Origin: Lysobacter stagni
GTDB taxonomy: Bacteria > Pseudomonadota > Gammaproteobacteria > Xanthomonadales > Xanthomonadaceae
Reading direction: 5' to 3'
Length of the DNA stretch: 64,000 nt
NCBI RefSeq assembly: GCF_030053425.1
Contig: NZ_JASGBI010000001.1
Coordinates: 2,178,001 to 2,242,000 of the forward strand
Position numbers and translations under genes: made by a program. The notes beneath the pieces were generated by a model. It did not search any database. It was not told the origin of the DNA and saw only the letters and a program-made list of their open reading frames with translations. Numbering within the stretch: position 1 is the first letter of the stretch; every line of letters starts with the position of its first letter. Of this stretch, positions 19,851 through 29,885 are shown in pieces.

Positions 19851-20455
19851 TGGAGGTGCGCCGCCACCGCTGGAAACGCCAGCGCCTGCACGGCGCATGG
19901 ACGTTCTTCCGGCAGTGGCTGCGCAATCCGCTGCGCACCGCGGCGGTGACGCCGTCCGGAGTGGAACTGGCTGCGGCGATGATCGCCGAGCTGCCCCGGG
20001 ACGCGCGGCGCGTGATCGAACTCGGGGGCGGCACCGGCGCCATCACGCGTGAGTTGCTCGCGCACGGCGTCCTCGGGCGCGACCTGCTCGTCGTCGAGCT
20101 CAACCCGGCCCTGCACAGGCACCTTCAAGCCCGATTTCCGAAGGTGCGCATCGTGCTCGGCGACGCGCAGGACCTGGAGCGCATCGCCAATGACAACGGT
20201 TACCTCGGCAATGGCCGGGTCGATGCCATCGTGTCGGGGTTGGGCATGTTGTCGATGGATCGCGACGCGCAGAGCGCCGTGCTCCGCGCTGCGTTTTCCT
20301 GCCTCAAGCCGGGTGGGACCTTTGTCCAGTTCACCTATGGGGCGCGTGCTCCGGTGCTCGATGAAGTGGCACGTGACTTGCGGTTGAGCGTTCGCAAGGC
20401 GGCATTCGTATTGCGTAACGTGCCGCCTGCGACGGTGTATGTGTACTCGGCGTGA
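19850..20455 (+). CDS. PmtA-like SAM-dependent methyltransferase
   Basis: A 201-aa class I methyltransferase close to the PmtA/phospholipid N-methyltransferase and RrnaAD-like group. Features: basic N-terminus, FFRQWLRNPLRTAAVTPSGVELAAAM (the typical lead-in), SAM loop VIELGGGTGAITRELL, acidic ELNP ending the second strand, GDAQDL, and SGLGMLSMDRD replacing the NPPY-type motif, then LKPGGTFVQFTYG. Such enzymes often methylate phosphatidylethanolamine, but the substrate cannot be fixed from sequence. The ATG at 19850 overlaps the rlmKL stop by one base; a GTG at 19847 is the alternative. Coupled to rlmKL. Confidence 0.8.
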   Translation: MEVRRHRWKRQRLHGAWTFFRQWLRNPLRTAAVTPSGVELAAAMIAELPRDARRVIELGGGTGAITRELLAHGVLGRDLLVVELNPALHRHLQARFPKVRIVLGDAQDLERIANDNGYLGNGRVDAIVSGLGMLSMDRDAQSAVLRAAFSCLKPGGTFVQFTYGARAPVLDEVARDLRLSVRKAAFVLRNVPPATVYVYSA

Positions 20456-20633
20456 GCAGACCGGATCTTCATTTTGCGTGCACGTTGCGGCGGGTAATGA
20501 CGAACCGGTCATGACGCTGTCTGGACGAACGTAACGCGCCGCTGTATCGCGCTCCTGCCCGCGCACGATGTGGCGCCGCTTCCTCCTATTCCGACCGCGT
20601 GCGTGACGTCAGTCCCCACGTTCGGAGTCCGTC

Positions 20634-23600
20634 ATGAACATGAACGATCGTCCGGAGGCAGACCCGCCACGGCAACAGCAACGCGCATTCGCCGGTTTTC
20701 GTCATGGCGCCACGTCGTTCGGCTCGCTGGTGGCGCTGGCGGTTGCATCCCTTCCGACCGATGCCATCGCGCAGGCGTCATGTACCGGCCCGGGCGGGCA
20801 GGTGGTCAGCGGTGCGGGATCGTTCGTATGCGGTTCCAACGCGACGGCATCGTCGGCGGGCGGTAACGCGACCGCATTCGGCAATCAGACCTCGGCGACC
20901 GGAACCGGCGCGACCGCGCTCGGCGCGGGTGCGAACACGAATGGCGTGCAGGCCAGCGCGATCGGCACGCAATCGCAGGCCAACGGTCTGGGCGCGACCG
21001 CCGTTGGTGCGCAGTCGCATGCGAACGCAAGCGGTGCGCTCGCCGTGGGTGGCTTCGTCGACCTCGACGGCGATGGCGTGGTCGACGCGAACGAGAGCAC
21101 CACCGCGAACTTCGCCAACGCGACCGCCGTGGGTAACGGCGCGCAGGTGAGCGGAGCGGGTGGGTCGGCATTCGGCAATCAGAGCCGTGCTGGGACCAGT
21201 GCGACGGCGCTCGGCAACGGCAGCCAGGCACTGGGCGCGAACACCCTTGCCGCCGGATTCAACAGCCAGGCCGCCGGCCCCGGCGATGTCGCCCTCGGTG
21301 GCAACGCACGCGTGCTGGCCGACAGCAGCACCGCTGTGGGCGACAGCGCGCTGATCGTCGCCGGTGCAGTGCAGTCCACCGCCGTCGGCGCGAGCGCGAC
21401 GGTGTCGGCCACGCAGGGCACGGCGCTGGGTTTCGGCACGGCCATCACTGGCGCGCAGGGCACGGCGCTGGGCGAGGGTTCGAGCGTCTCGGCGGCCGGT
21501 GCGGTCGCCCTCGGCGCCGGCTCTGCCGCCGATCGCGTCAACACGGTCTCGGTCGGCACGGCGAGTGCGCAGCGACAGATCGTCAACGTGGCTGCCGGCA
21601 CGCAGGGCACCGACGCGGTCAACCTCGACCAGCTCAACGCCGCTGTCTCGGCAGGCTCGGGCGAACTGCGCTACTTCCAGGCCGACGGTCTCGACGACGG
21701 TACCGACAACGCCTCCACGACGGGTCAGTTCAGCCTCGCCGCCGGCAGCGCGGCGAATGCGAACGGCCCCGGCGCCACCGCGCTGGGTTCCAGCAGCACG
21801 GCAACGGGCGAAGCAGCCATCGCGGTGGGCGCGTTCGCGCAGGCGACGGCCGACCAGACGCTGGCCGTCGGCACGGGCGCGCAGGCGACGGTGATCGGCG
21901 CGCAGGCGTTCGGCATCGGCGCGAACGCGGGTGCCGACCGAGCACTGGCTGTCGGCGGCGGTTCGCAGGCGACCGGCGCGACGAGCATCTCGGTCGGCAA
22001 CGAGGTCGTCGCCAGCGGACGAAGCAGCGTCGCGATGGGGTACCGCACCTCCGCCACCAACACATTGACCACTGCCATCGGCGGCTGGAACGACAGCAAC
22101 GCCGACGGCATCGTCGACGCGAACGAAGTCACCACGGCATCGGGAGAGGGCGCCATCGCCATTGGACCGGCCGCGCAGGGATCGGGACAGGGAACGGTGG
22201 TGATCGGCGCGAACAGTCAGGCGACCGCACAGGCGAGCACGGCGGTGGGCACGACGGCCATCGCGACGGGTCTGGGCAGCGCGGCGTTCGGCTTCGACTC
22301 CCAGGCCACGCAGCAGGCCGCCCTGGCACTGGGTGGTGGATCGCGTGCAACGGCCACCAACAGTACCGCCGTGGGTACGCTGGCGCAGGCGCAGGCGAAC
22401 AACACCATCGCCATCGGCTTCCAGTCGCTTGCCGTCGCGACCGACAGCGTCGTGGTCGGCACGAACGCGCAGGTCGCCGCAGCGGGCATCAATGGCATTT
22501 CCATTGGCAACAACAGCCGGGTGAATTCGCTCAACGGTCTGGCGCTGGGCACGGGTGCGATCGTCGCCGCCACCGATCCCGGCGGCACTGCCGTGCAGAA
22601 CGGCATCGCCATGGGCAACAACAGCCGCGCCAACAATTCCGATGCGACGGCGGTCGGCACCAATGCCATTGCCAACGGTCAGAACAGTGTCGCGTTCGGT
22701 ACCTCGTCCAATGCGCAGGGGCCGCAGGCCAGCGCCATCGGCCAGAACGCGCGCGCCATCGGCAGCAATTCGGTTGCGCTGGGCACCTCGGCGCTGGCAC
22801 AGGGCAACGTGAGTACGGCGCTGGGACAGAACGCCACGGCGACTGGTTCGCTGAGCGTGGCGCTGGGTCAATCCGCCGACGCGACCGCAAGCGAAGCGCT
22901 CGCGGTGGGCAACAACGCGCAGGCGACGGCGGCCAACGCGACGTCGCTGGGGCGTTCTGCGAATGCATCGCAGACGGGAGCCCTGTCGCTGGGGGCCGAT
23001 TCGGCCGCCAGTGCGGTCGACGCGTTCGCGGGCGGTCGCGGCAGCACTGCAACGGGTGCGGGCAGCATTGCGCTGGGCGCGGCGAGCTTCGCCGCTGGCC
23101 CGGGCGACACGGCCATCGGTCGCAACGCTCGCGTCAACGCCGACCAGAGCACGGCGGTCGGCGAGAACGCGACGATTGCCGTGGGCGCATTGCAGGCCTC
23201 CGCCTTCGGCGCCAACACCAACATCACCGCATCACAGGGCACGGCACTTGGATTCGGCAGCAGTGTCACCGCCACCAATGCGGTCGCACTCGGCGCGGGC
23301 AGTGTCGCCGATCAGGCGAACACCGTGTCCGTGGGCACGGTCGGAGGCGAGCGTCGCATCGTCAACGTGGCTGCCGGCATCGCGCCGACGGATGCAGTGA
23401 ACGTCAGTCAGCTGACCACGGCGGTGGGCGAAAGCACACGCTACTTCAAGGCGGTCGGCCTCAACGACGGCACGGACGACGCGGTGGCCGCGGGCAGTTC
23501 GTCCATCGCGAGTGCGCAATCGACGACGGCGGTTGGCTCGTTCGCCATCGCCGATATGGAAGGCGCCACGGCCTTCGGTACCGCCGCGCAGGCGCGCGGG

Positions 23601-26300
23601 CCCAACGCGCTGGCGCTGGGCGGCTTCTCGGTCGCCACACAGGAAGCGACGCTCGCCGTGGGCAACCAGGCGCAGGCGACCGCGCTCGGCGCGCAGGCGG
23701 TGGGCAATTTCGCCACCGCCAGCGGCCAGTCGAGTGTCGCCGTCGGTGGCGCGGCGAACACTTCGGCTCAGCGCGCCATCGCAGTGGGCAACTTCTCCAG
23801 TGCGCAGGGTGCCGATTCCCTCGCCATCGGCACGCAGGCGCTGATCGCGCCCGCCGCTTCGAGCGGCATCGCCATTGGCGACCGGGCTGCGGTGAACTCC
23901 GCCAATGGTCTGGCGATCGGCGCGAACGCCGCGGTCGCGGCAGTCGATCCGGGCGGTACGGCGGTCAACAACGGCATCGCGATCGGCAACAACAGCCGTT
24001 CGAACAACACCGATGCGACCGCCGTCGGTGCCAACGCCATCGCCAACGGGCAGAACAGCGTTGCCTTCGGCACCGGTGCGCAGGCCGTGGGGCCGCAGGC
24101 CAGCGCAATCGGCCAGAACAGTCTCGCGCAGGGCAGCAACTCGGTCGCGCTCGGTACTTCCGCGCGCGCGACGGGCAACGTCAGCACCGCGCTCGGCCAG
24201 AACTCCATGGCCACCGGTGCGTTGAGCGTGGCACTGGGCCAGTCCGCCGATGCAACAGCAAGCGAAGCGCTGGCGGTGGGCAACAACGCGCAGGCCACGG
24301 CGATCAACGCCACGTCGGTAGGGCGCAATGCCAACGCCTCGCAGCAGGGTGCGCTGGCACTGGGTTCCGATTCTGCCGCCAGCGCGGTGGACGCGTTCGC
24401 CGGCGGGCGAAGCAGCAACGCGGTCGGCGCAGGCAGCATCGCGCTGGGCGCGGCGAGCTTCGCCGCAGGTCCCGGCGACACGGCCATCGGCCGCAACGCA
24501 CGCGTCAACGCCGACCAGAGCACGGCGGTCGGCGAGAACAGCACCATCGCCACCGGCGCGCTGCAGGCGTCAGCGTTCGGCGCGAATACCAGCGTCGGTG
24601 CGGTGCAGGGAATGGCACTCGGCTTTGGAAGCAGCGCGACCGTGCAGGGCGCGGTGGCGCTGGGTGCGGGTGCGGTATCCAATCGCACCGTCGCGCCGGC
24701 CAGCGGATCGATCCCGGTCGGGTCGGGTGCCATCGAATTCGACACCACCGACAAGACATTGCTCGGCGCGGTGTCGGTGGGAACCGGTACCGCCTACCGC
24801 CAGATCACCAACGTGGCGGACGGAACGCAGGCGCAGGATGCTGTGACGCTGCGGCAGCTGCAAGGCGCGCTCGGCTCGCTGTCGAACACGAACACCCTGT
24901 ACTTCCACGCCAATTCCACGGCGGGCGATTCGCTGGCGATCGGCGCCGAGTCGATCGCGGTCGGCCCGCTCACCGTGGTCAACGGCGACAACGGCATCGG
25001 CATCGGCAACGCCGCGACGGTGGACATCGCCGCCCCGGGCGGCATCGCCATCGGGCGTGAATCCAGCGTGCTGCTGGCCTCGGGCGTGGCGATGGGCACG
25101 CAGGCGCAGGCCAACGCGGAGCAGGGCGTGGCGTTGGGCGCGGGCGCGCAGAGCAACCACGCGCTGAGCGTCGCGCTGGGCTCGGCTTCGCAGACGAGCG
25201 TGGGCGCGCAGACCGGCTACACGGCGTTCGGACTGACCGCGCCGCAGAACTCCGTGGGTGAGGTGTCCATCGGCAGTGCCGGTGAAGAGCGCAAGCTCAC
25301 CAACCTGGCGGCCGGTAGCGCCGACACAGATGCGGTGAACGTCGCGCAGCTGCGTTCGGTGCAGGCCGTCGCCAGCGACGCGTTGCTATGGGACCCCGCG
25401 GCCAACGGCGGGGCAGGCGCGTTCTCGGCCAACCACCTGGGCGTGGGGCCAAGCCGCATCACCAACGTGGCTCCGGGGGTGATCGGCGTGGGCAGTCTGG
25501 ACGCGATCAATGGCGCCCAGTTGCTGGCCTCGATGCAGCAGGTGAGTTCCGTGTTCGTCGGCAACACTTCCCTGCTCGGCGCCGGTGGCGTGCTGGAGAG
25601 GCCGCAGTTCGTGCTGGACGGCAACATTTTCAATGATGTCGAGTCCGCGCTCGTGTTCCTCGATGGGCGCGTGGATTCGATCGATGGAGGCGGCGGTGCG
25701 GATGCGCGCTTCACTGCCCAGGACGCCGCGCCGGCATCGGCGGCCGCCACGAATTCGGTCGCGGCCGGCAGCAACGCACAGGCGAACGCGGCCAACAGCG
25801 TCGCGCTCGGTGCGAACTCGGTGGCCGACCGGGCCAACACGGTGTCGGTGGGCTCCGCCGGTAACGAGCGCCAGGTCGCCAACGTCGCCGCCGGCAGCGC
25901 CCCGACGGATGCGGTCAACGTGCAACAGATGCAGGCGCAGTCGATCACCACGATCAACCAGGCCAACGCCTACACCGACCAGCGCGTGCAGGAGATCGTC
26001 GCCGTGCCGATGCAGGCGATCGAGGACCTGCGCGGTGAAGTGAATGACGAGTTCCGCCACACGGACCGGCGCATCAACCGGCAAGGCGCGATGAACGCGG
26101 CGATGGTGCACATGGCTTCCAGCGCGGCGAACATCCAGACGATCAACCGCGTGTCCGTCGGTGCGGGCTATTCCGAGGGCGAGGAAGCGCTTGCGGTGGG
26201 CTACCAGCGCCAGCTCAAGCGCAACGTGTCGCTGTCGCTCGGCGCTGCCTTCAGCGGAAGCGAGCAGTCGGCTGGCGTGGGTTTGGGCATCGGCTGGTGA
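20634..26300 (+). CDS. Trimeric autotransporter adhesin (YadA/Hia type)
   Basis: A 1,888-aa outer-membrane adhesin. GGAG lies seven bases before ATG 20634. A long N-terminal extension leads into a signal helix ([18 protein letters not shown]). The passenger is built from 14-residue YadA head repeats with the G-x-x-A-x-A-x-G pattern. It is broken by neck/stalk motifs (SVG...[15 protein letters not shown]) near residues 303, 896, 1380, 1543, 1606 and 1734. The last 110 residues are a coiled-coil stalk (QVEDLRGEV-like) and the YadA anchor ([25 protein letters not shown]), ending in an aromatic Trp. Two EF-hand loops are embedded in the head at 143-154 and 487-498. A large block is duplicated (from about 22497 and 23868). 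Two Cys near residue 50 could form a disulfide. Likely roles are attachment and autoaggregation. Confidence 0.95.
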   Translation: MNMNDRPEADPPRQQQRAFAGFRHGATSFGSLVALAVASLPTDAIAQASCTGPGGQVVSGAGSFVCGSNATASSAGGNATAFGNQTSATGTGATALGAGANTNGVQASAIGTQSQANGLGATAVGAQSHANASGALAVGGFVDLDGDGVVDANESTTANFANATAVGNGAQVSGAGGSAFGNQSRAGTSATALGNGSQALGANTLAAGFNSQAAGPGDVALGGNARVLADSSTAVGDSALIVAGAVQSTAVGASATVSATQGTALGFGTAITGAQGTALGEGSSVSAAGAVALGAGSAADRVNTVSVGTASAQRQIVNVAAGTQGTDAVNLDQLNAAVSAGSGELRYFQADGLDDGTDNASTTGQFSLAAGSAANANGPGATALGSSSTATGEAAIAVGAFAQATADQTLAVGTGAQATVIGAQAFGIGANAGADRALAVGGGSQATGATSISVGNEVVASGRSSVAMGYRTSATNTLTTAIGGWNDSNADGIVDANEVTTASGEGAIAIGPAAQGSGQGTVVIGANSQATAQASTAVGTTAIATGLGSAAFGFDSQATQQAALALGGGSRATATNSTAVGTLAQAQANNTIAIGFQSLAVATDSVVVGTNAQVAAAGINGISIGNNSRVNSLNGLALGTGAIVAATDPGGTAVQNGIAMGNNSRANNSDATAVGTNAIANGQNSVAFGTSSNAQGPQASAIGQNARAIGSNSVALGTSALAQGNVSTALGQNATATGSLSVALGQSADATASEALAVGNNAQATAANATSLGRSANASQTGALSLGADSAASAVDAFAGGRGSTATGAGSIALGAASFAAGPGDTAIGRNARVNADQSTAVGENATIAVGALQASAFGANTNITASQGTALGFGSSVTATNAVALGAGSVADQANTVSVGTVGGERRIVNVAAGIAPTDAVNVSQLTTAVGESTRYFKAVGLNDGTDDAVAAGSSSIASAQSTTAVGSFAIADMEGATAFGTAAQARGPNALALGGFSVATQEATLAVGNQAQATALGAQAVGNFATASGQSSVAVGGAANTSAQRAIAVGNFSSAQGADSLAIGTQALIAPAASSGIAIGDRAAVNSANGLAIGANAAVAAVDPGGTAVNNGIAIGNNSRSNNTDATAVGANAIANGQNSVAFGTGAQAVGPQASAIGQNSLAQGSNSVALGTSARATGNVSTALGQNSMATGALSVALGQSADATASEALAVGNNAQATAINATSVGRNANASQQGALALGSDSAASAVDAFAGGRSSNAVGAGSIALGAASFAAGPGDTAIGRNARVNADQSTAVGENSTIATGALQASAFGANTSVGAVQGMALGFGSSATVQGAVALGAGAVSNRTVAPASGSIPVGSGAIEFDTTDKTLLGAVSVGTGTAYRQITNVADGTQAQDAVTLRQLQGALGSLSNTNTLYFHANSTAGDSLAIGAESIAVGPLTVVNGDNGIGIGNAATVDIAAPGGIAIGRESSVLLASGVAMGTQAQANAEQGVALGAGAQSNHALSVALGSASQTSVGAQTGYTAFGLTAPQNSVGEVSIGSAGEERKLTNLAAGSADTDAVNVAQLRSVQAVASDALLWDPAANGGAGAFSANHLGVGPSRITNVAPGVIGVGSLDAINGAQLLASMQQVSSVFVGNTSLLGAGGVLERPQFVLDGNIFNDVESALVFLDGRVDSIDGGGGADARFTAQDAAPASAAATNSVAAGSNAQANAANSVALGANSVADRANTVSVGSAGNERQVANVAAGSAPTDAVNVQQMQAQSITTINQANAYTDQRVQEIVAVPMQAIEDLRGEVNDEFRHTDRRINRQGAMNAAMVHMASSAANIQTINRVSVGAGYSEGEEALAVGYQRQLKRNVSLSLGAAFSGSEQSAGVGLGIGW

Positions 26301-26312
26301 TGCCCGGAAACG

Positions 26313-26343
26313 GACGGGTCCGTTCGAACCGGACGGACCCGTC
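26313..26343. terminator. Bidirectional terminator between adhesin and DUF6491 gene
   Basis: Perfect 10-bp stem GACGGGTCCG / CGGACCCGTC with an 11-base loop, between the convergent adhesin and DUF6491-like genes. There is no clear T-run on either strand, so termination strength is uncertain. Confidence 0.6.
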
Positions 26344-26354
26344 GCGGTGCACGG

Positions 26355-26888
26355 TCAGGGCCGGGCTAGGTCAGTGGGAACGCTGGGTTCCGGCTGGCCT
26401 GCCGTCATTTCGCCGGCCTCGAACACCCGCCGGTACGTGGCTTCGTCGATGCGCTGGATGCGCTGGATCGTGCACGGCAGTTCCAGTCCGGTGTGCCCGC
26501 CACCGAGCGGAACCACCGCATCGCCGAGATCGCCACAGATGCGACCGTCGGCGGTGACCGGGTCGCTTGCGGTGTCGGGGTTGTAGCCGCGACCGGAACC
26601 GAGCGGCGAGGGGCGCAGGCCTTCGCGGAAGCCCAGATAGGGCTCGCGCTTGAGGTCGCGGCAGCTCGCGTTCAACCGGATGTCGTAGTAGCGCTTGCCC
26701 AGGCTCTTCACGACCATGCGCTGATCGTCGACGACGCCCCATTCCATCACGTCGCGGGCGACCAGGCAGTCGCCGATCGGGCGGATGGGTGCGGATCGTC
26801 TCGCCGACTGCTCCGGCTGGGTTGCCAATGACGCGCTCGCACCCAGGCTCAGCGTGACGGCCAACAGAGTTGTGATCGATGCCTTCAT
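26355..26888 (-). CDS. Secreted DUF6491-like protein
   Basis: A 177-aa exported protein with signal peptide MKASITTLLAVTLSLGASASLA. The mature part has the pattern PIGDCLVARDVMEWGVVDDQRMVVKS, KRYYDIRLNASCRDL and GRICGDLGDAVVP, which resembles the small secreted DUF6491 family common in Xanthomonadaceae. It has four cysteines (C-L, C-R, C-G, C-T) that could pair in the periplasm. No function is known. The ATG at 26888 starts the signal peptide; upstream in-frame sequence is not credible. Convergent with the adhesin gene, so not in its operon. Confidence 0.7.
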   Translation of the reverse strand: MKASITTLLAVTLSLGASASLATQPEQSARRSAPIRPIGDCLVARDVMEWGVVDDQRMVVKSLGKRYYDIRLNASCRDLKREPYLGFREGLRPSPLGSGRGYNPDTASDPVTADGRICGDLGDAVVPLGGGHTGLELPCTIQRIQRIDEATYRRVFEAGEMTAGQPEPSVPTDLARP

Positions 26889-27079
26889 GGCAGCCTCCAG
26901 CGCGTGGAAACGCTTGAGCCAACGTGGGTCTGGCGCGGTTAATCTGGCATGAACCCTGCGGGTCGCGTAGCCGTTTGCCGACGCACGGTCGCGGCGGCGT
27001 AACCGTCCGTTCCAGTGGCGGTACTGTCGCTCGCCGTGAGCGGCCCGCACCTTGTGGCATCGACCTCCGAGGAACCGCC

Positions 27080-27934
27080 ATGAACGCCCCTTCTCCTGCC
27101 GCCCGCATCGGCCGCCTCCTGCGCGGCATGCCCGCCTCCGATGGTGCGGGCGTCAAGCTGACCCGCGTGATCGGTTCGCCCGAACTGGAGATGCTCGATC
27201 CGTTCCTGCTGCTGGACGAATTCGGCACCGACCGGCCCGACGACTATCTCGCCGGTTTTCCCGATCATCCGCATCGCGGCTTCGAGACGGTGACCTACAT
27301 GCTCGACGGCCGCATGCGCCACAAGGACAACCACGGCAACGAGGGCGTCCTGGTGCCCGGCAGCGTGCAGTGGATGACCGCTGGCAGCGGCCTGGTTCAT
27401 TCGGAGATGCCCGAGCAGCAGGAAGGCCGCATGCGCGGTTTCCAGCTGTGGGTGAACCTGCCCGCGCGCGAGAAGATGACGCGGCCGCAGTACCAGGAAT
27501 ACGCACCCGACCGCATTCCGCAGTTGCAGCCGGCCGACGGTGTGCGCGTGAAGGTGATCGCCGGTCGCGTGGGCGACGTCGATGGCCCGATCCGCCAGCC
27601 CGCGACCGACCCGGTGTACCTGGATATCGAGCTGGCACCGCACGCTTCGTGGCACTACGAACTGCCCGAAGGCCACAACGCCTTCGCGTATGCGTTCGAA
27701 GGCGAGGGCTCGGTGGGCGAGGGCGATGACGCGCGTGCGCTGTCGGCGCAGCAACTTGCCGTGCTGATCGGCGGGCCGCGCGTCGTGATGACCGCGGGTG
27801 CGTCGGGCTTGCGCCTGATCGTCGTGGCCGGTCGCCCGTTGCGCGAACCCGTCGCGCGCTACGGCCCGTTCGTGATGAACACGCGGGAGCAGATCATGCA
27901 GGCCTTCGTCGATTTCCAGGAAGGACGCTTCTGA
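27080..27934 (+). CDS. Pirin family protein
   Basis: A 284-aa bicupin of the pirin family. The N-terminal cupin carries the metal-binding pattern DHPHRGFETVTYMLDGRMRHKDNHG and then VQWMTAGSGLVHSEMP. These are the His/His/Glu iron ligands of pirins such as YhhW (quercetin 2,3-dioxygenase activity in vitro). The C-terminal pirin_C domain ends in GPFVMNTREQIMQAFVDFQEGRF, a diagnostic tail. GAGG lies upstream of the ATG. Its stop is 13 bases before the DUF3861 gene, suggesting one transcript. A second, more distant pirin is encoded 2 kb away (29886-30746). Confidence 0.92.
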   Translation: MNAPSPAARIGRLLRGMPASDGAGVKLTRVIGSPELEMLDPFLLLDEFGTDRPDDYLAGFPDHPHRGFETVTYMLDGRMRHKDNHGNEGVLVPGSVQWMTAGSGLVHSEMPEQQEGRMRGFQLWVNLPAREKMTRPQYQEYAPDRIPQLQPADGVRVKVIAGRVGDVDGPIRQPATDPVYLDIELAPHASWHYELPEGHNAFAYAFEGEGSVGEGDDARALSAQQLAVLIGGPRVVMTAGASGLRLIVVAGRPLREPVARYGPFVMNTREQIMQAFVDFQEGRF

Positions 27935-27947
27935 GGAGGGTGACCTG

Positions 27948-28253
27948 ATGGCCGCGCGCGAACATCGTTACCGCATCACCGTCGAGCACATCGGTGCGCC
28001 GCGCGAGGACATCGCGCTGCATGCACCGCTGACGTTCGAGGACGGCAACCACGACGACCTGTTCCGCATCGTCGATCTGCAACGCGGCAGCGGTCGTTTC
28101 GCCAGCGAGGACGAAGCCGCCGCCTTCGCCATTGGCCTCAAGCTGGTGAGCGAGGCGGTGCTGCGCAACCGCGACGATCCGCTCCTGCAGCAACTCAGGT
28201 CGCCACTGGGCGACTTCATCCGCCAGCTCAAGGCCGCGGCGAGCACGGGATGA
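27948..28253 (+). CDS. DUF3861 domain protein
   Basis: A 101-aa soluble protein matching DUF3861: HRYRITVEHI start, DLFRIVDLQRGSGRF centre, then a helical half (EDEAAAFAIGLKLVSEAVLRNRDDPLLQQLRSPLGDFIRQLK in parts). The function is unknown. GGAGGG lies upstream of the ATG, 13 bases after the pirin stop, so it is likely co-expressed with pirin. It ends before a strong hairpin shared with the convergent aqpZ. Confidence 0.82.
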   Translation: MAAREHRYRITVEHIGAPREDIALHAPLTFEDGNHDDLFRIVDLQRGSGRFASEDEAAAFAIGLKLVSEAVLRNRDDPLLQQLRSPLGDFIRQLKAAASTG

Positions 28254-28255
28254 CA

Positions 28256-28286
28256 CGGAAAGGCCACGCCGGAGCGTGGCCTTCCG
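28256..28286. terminator. Bidirectional terminator between DUF3861 gene and aqpZ
   Basis: AAGGCCACGC-CGGA-GCGTGGCCTT forms a perfect 10-bp stem (28260-28283), extended by CGGA/TCCG with one bulge. It lies between convergent genes. Confidence 0.7.
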
Positions 28287-28298
28287 CAGGGATTCGCG

Positions 28299-29027
28299 TC
28301 AGCGCGAAGTTGCGCCCGTGTCCTCTCCCAGCCATCGGTAGATCACCCCGCCCAGCAGACCGCCGGCGATCGGTGCGATCCAGAACAGCCACAGCTGCGA
28401 CATTGCCACCGAGCCTGCGAACACGGCCACGCCGGTGGAGCGCGCCGGGTTCACGGAGGTGTTGGTCACGGGAATGCTGATCAGGTGGATGAGCGTCAGG
28501 GCCAGGCCGATGGCGAGGGGTGCGAAACCAGCGGGGGCCTTGGGGTGCGTCGCGCCGAGGATGACGACCAGGAACATCGCCGTCATGACGATCTCGCACA
28601 GGAAGGCCGCGTTGAGGCTGTATCCGCCGGGCGAGTGACTGCCGAAGCCGTTGCTGGCAAATGCGCCGGCGGCGTTGGGATCGACCGCGAAGCCCGGTGC
28701 GCCGGCAGCGATGTGCCACAGGATGAAGCCCGCGAGCAGTGCGCCGAGCACTTGCACGACGATGTACGGAGCCAGGTCGCGCGCGGGAAAACGTCCCGCT
28801 GCCCACAGTCCGAAGCTCACCGCGGGATTGAAGTGACCGCCGGATATGTGGCCCAGCGCGTACGCGCCGGTGAGGACCGTGAGGCCGAACGCGAGCGATA
28901 CGCCGAGCAGTCCGATGCCCAGGGGATTGCCATCGCCACCGAAATTCGCGGCCAGTACCGCGCTGCCGCAACCGCCCAGTACCAGCCAGAACGTGCCGAT
29001 GAACTCGGCCGCGAGACGCTTGATCAT
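28299..29027 (-). CDS. aqpZ: Aquaporin Z
   Basis: A 242-aa water channel of the inner membrane with six helices. Both NPA boxes are present: HFNPAVS (N67) and SVNPARS in the second half. The GG-C-GSAVLA first helix and narrow-filter pattern fit the water-selective AqpZ type rather than glycerol facilitators. The ATG at 29027 follows a very strong AGGAGG site. It is convergent with the pirin-DUF3861 pair. About 230 bases separate its start from the next gene upstream. Confidence 0.95.
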   Translation of the reverse strand: MIKRLAAEFIGTFWLVLGGCGSAVLAANFGGDGNPLGIGLLGVSLAFGLTVLTGAYALGHISGGHFNPAVSFGLWAAGRFPARDLAPYIVVQVLGALLAGFILWHIAAGAPGFAVDPNAAGAFASNGFGSHSPGGYSLNAAFLCEIVMTAMFLVVILGATHPKAPAGFAPLAIGLALTLIHLISIPVTNTSVNPARSTGVAVFAGSVAMSQLWLFWIAPIAGGLLGGVIYRWLGEDTGATSR

Positions 29028-29221
29028 GCTGCCTCCTCTTCTTCCTTGCGAAAGTGACGGAATCAGCCCGGGTCGTACTGCCAACCCCCGCCCCGAGCGG
29101 CGCTGTTGCAGTCTGCATGGCCCCGCCGCAGGGCAGGGACCGGCCAAGTCTTGGGCATGCGGGTGCAGTGCGCGTGAAGGCAGCGCCTGCGGGAGCGCGA
29201 CGCGCGGTTGCGCGCGTGCGC

Positions 29222-29243
29222 GGCCCGGCATCGAAGCCGGGCC
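29222..29243 (-). terminator. Terminator downstream of the small secreted-protein gene
   Basis: GGCCCGGC-atcgaa-GCCGGGCC, a perfect 8-bp stem 16 bases after the stop codon at 29260. There is no T-run. Confidence 0.6.
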
Positions 29244-29259
29244 ATTGCGGGTCGAACGC

Positions 29260-29709
29260 TTACTTGCTGCTCAGGCGCGTGGTGGGAAAGCGGATCGCCT
29301 GGGCCTGGTTGATCGCGCCCGACAACTGCGGGGCTTCCGCCTGCAGCCAGATGTGCGCGAGGCGACCATCGGCCAGCTCGACCACCGTCTCACGTACCTC
29401 GACGTTGGGCTTGAGCGCGAGCTCGCCCTTGTACCAGTACATGCTCAGGCCATCGATCACGCCGGCCTCGGCGCGATTGCCGCGCTTGGGCTCGAACGTC
29501 GCCTTGCGCGAGATGTAGAGCCCGAACGCCTCCGACCCGTCCGCACGCAGGGCGCGGCAGAAATCCGCGTCACCGGTGCTCTTGGCCTCCCAGGCCAAGC
29601 CCGAGTCCGCGGGCAGTTCCGGACAGTTCCCCTGTTCCTGCGCGTTCGCATTCGCCCCAAGACCGGCGAGCACGAGCAGGGCCGACATACGCCATGCCGT
29701 CGTTTTCAC
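29260..29709 (-). CDS. Uncharacterised secreted protein
   Basis: A 149-aa protein not recognised. It has a signal peptide ([23 protein letters not shown]) and a mature part of about 125 residues with two cysteines (NCPELP and DFCRALR), a segment resembling [17 protein letters not shown], and ENDs in a beta-rich region ([23 protein letters not shown] split). The start is GTG at 29709 with a weak GGGGTT ribosome site. A good sigma-70 promoter lies about 75 bases upstream (29787-29815) and a hairpin follows the stop, so it is probably a monocistronic, well-expressed gene. No function is proposed. Confidence 0.7.
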   Translation of the reverse strand: MKTTAWRMSALLVLAGLGANANAQEQGNCPELPADSGLAWEAKSTGDADFCRALRADGSEAFGLYISRKATFEPKRGNRAEAGVIDGLSMYWYKGELALKPNVEVRETVVELADGRLAHIWLQAEAPQLSGAINQAQAIRFPTTRLSSK

Positions 29710-29786
29710 GACTAACCCCCTGTGTGGTTGCCAAACACCCCTTCAGCGCGACCGGGAAAACATGACGCTTTGCCCGATCTGGCTCG

Positions 29787-29815
29787 AACATAGTCCAGAT
29801 TTCGGCACTTGACAA
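29787..29815 (-). promoter_or_regulatory. Sigma-70 promoter of the small secreted-protein gene
   Basis: On the minus strand TTGTCA (-35) and TATGTT (-10) are separated by exactly 17 bases, in an AT-rich patch that stands out from the GC-rich surroundings. Transcription would start about 70 bases before the GTG at 29709. Confidence 0.65.
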
Positions 29816-29885
29816 ATAACCATGCTTAATAGGCGCATGGCCGGACTTATGAATCACGGCCAGCCATGTGCGGGGCTAATGGCCC

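Noticed and set aside
20499..20514. ATGAC-N6-GTCAT dyad upstream of the adhesin
   Set aside because: Only five base pairs per half with no partner site; too weak to call an operator.
20885..26300. Antisense open frames within the adhesin gene
   Set aside because: Result of the repetitive GC-rich head repeats; the adhesin frame has signal peptide, necks and anchor in one continuous reading.
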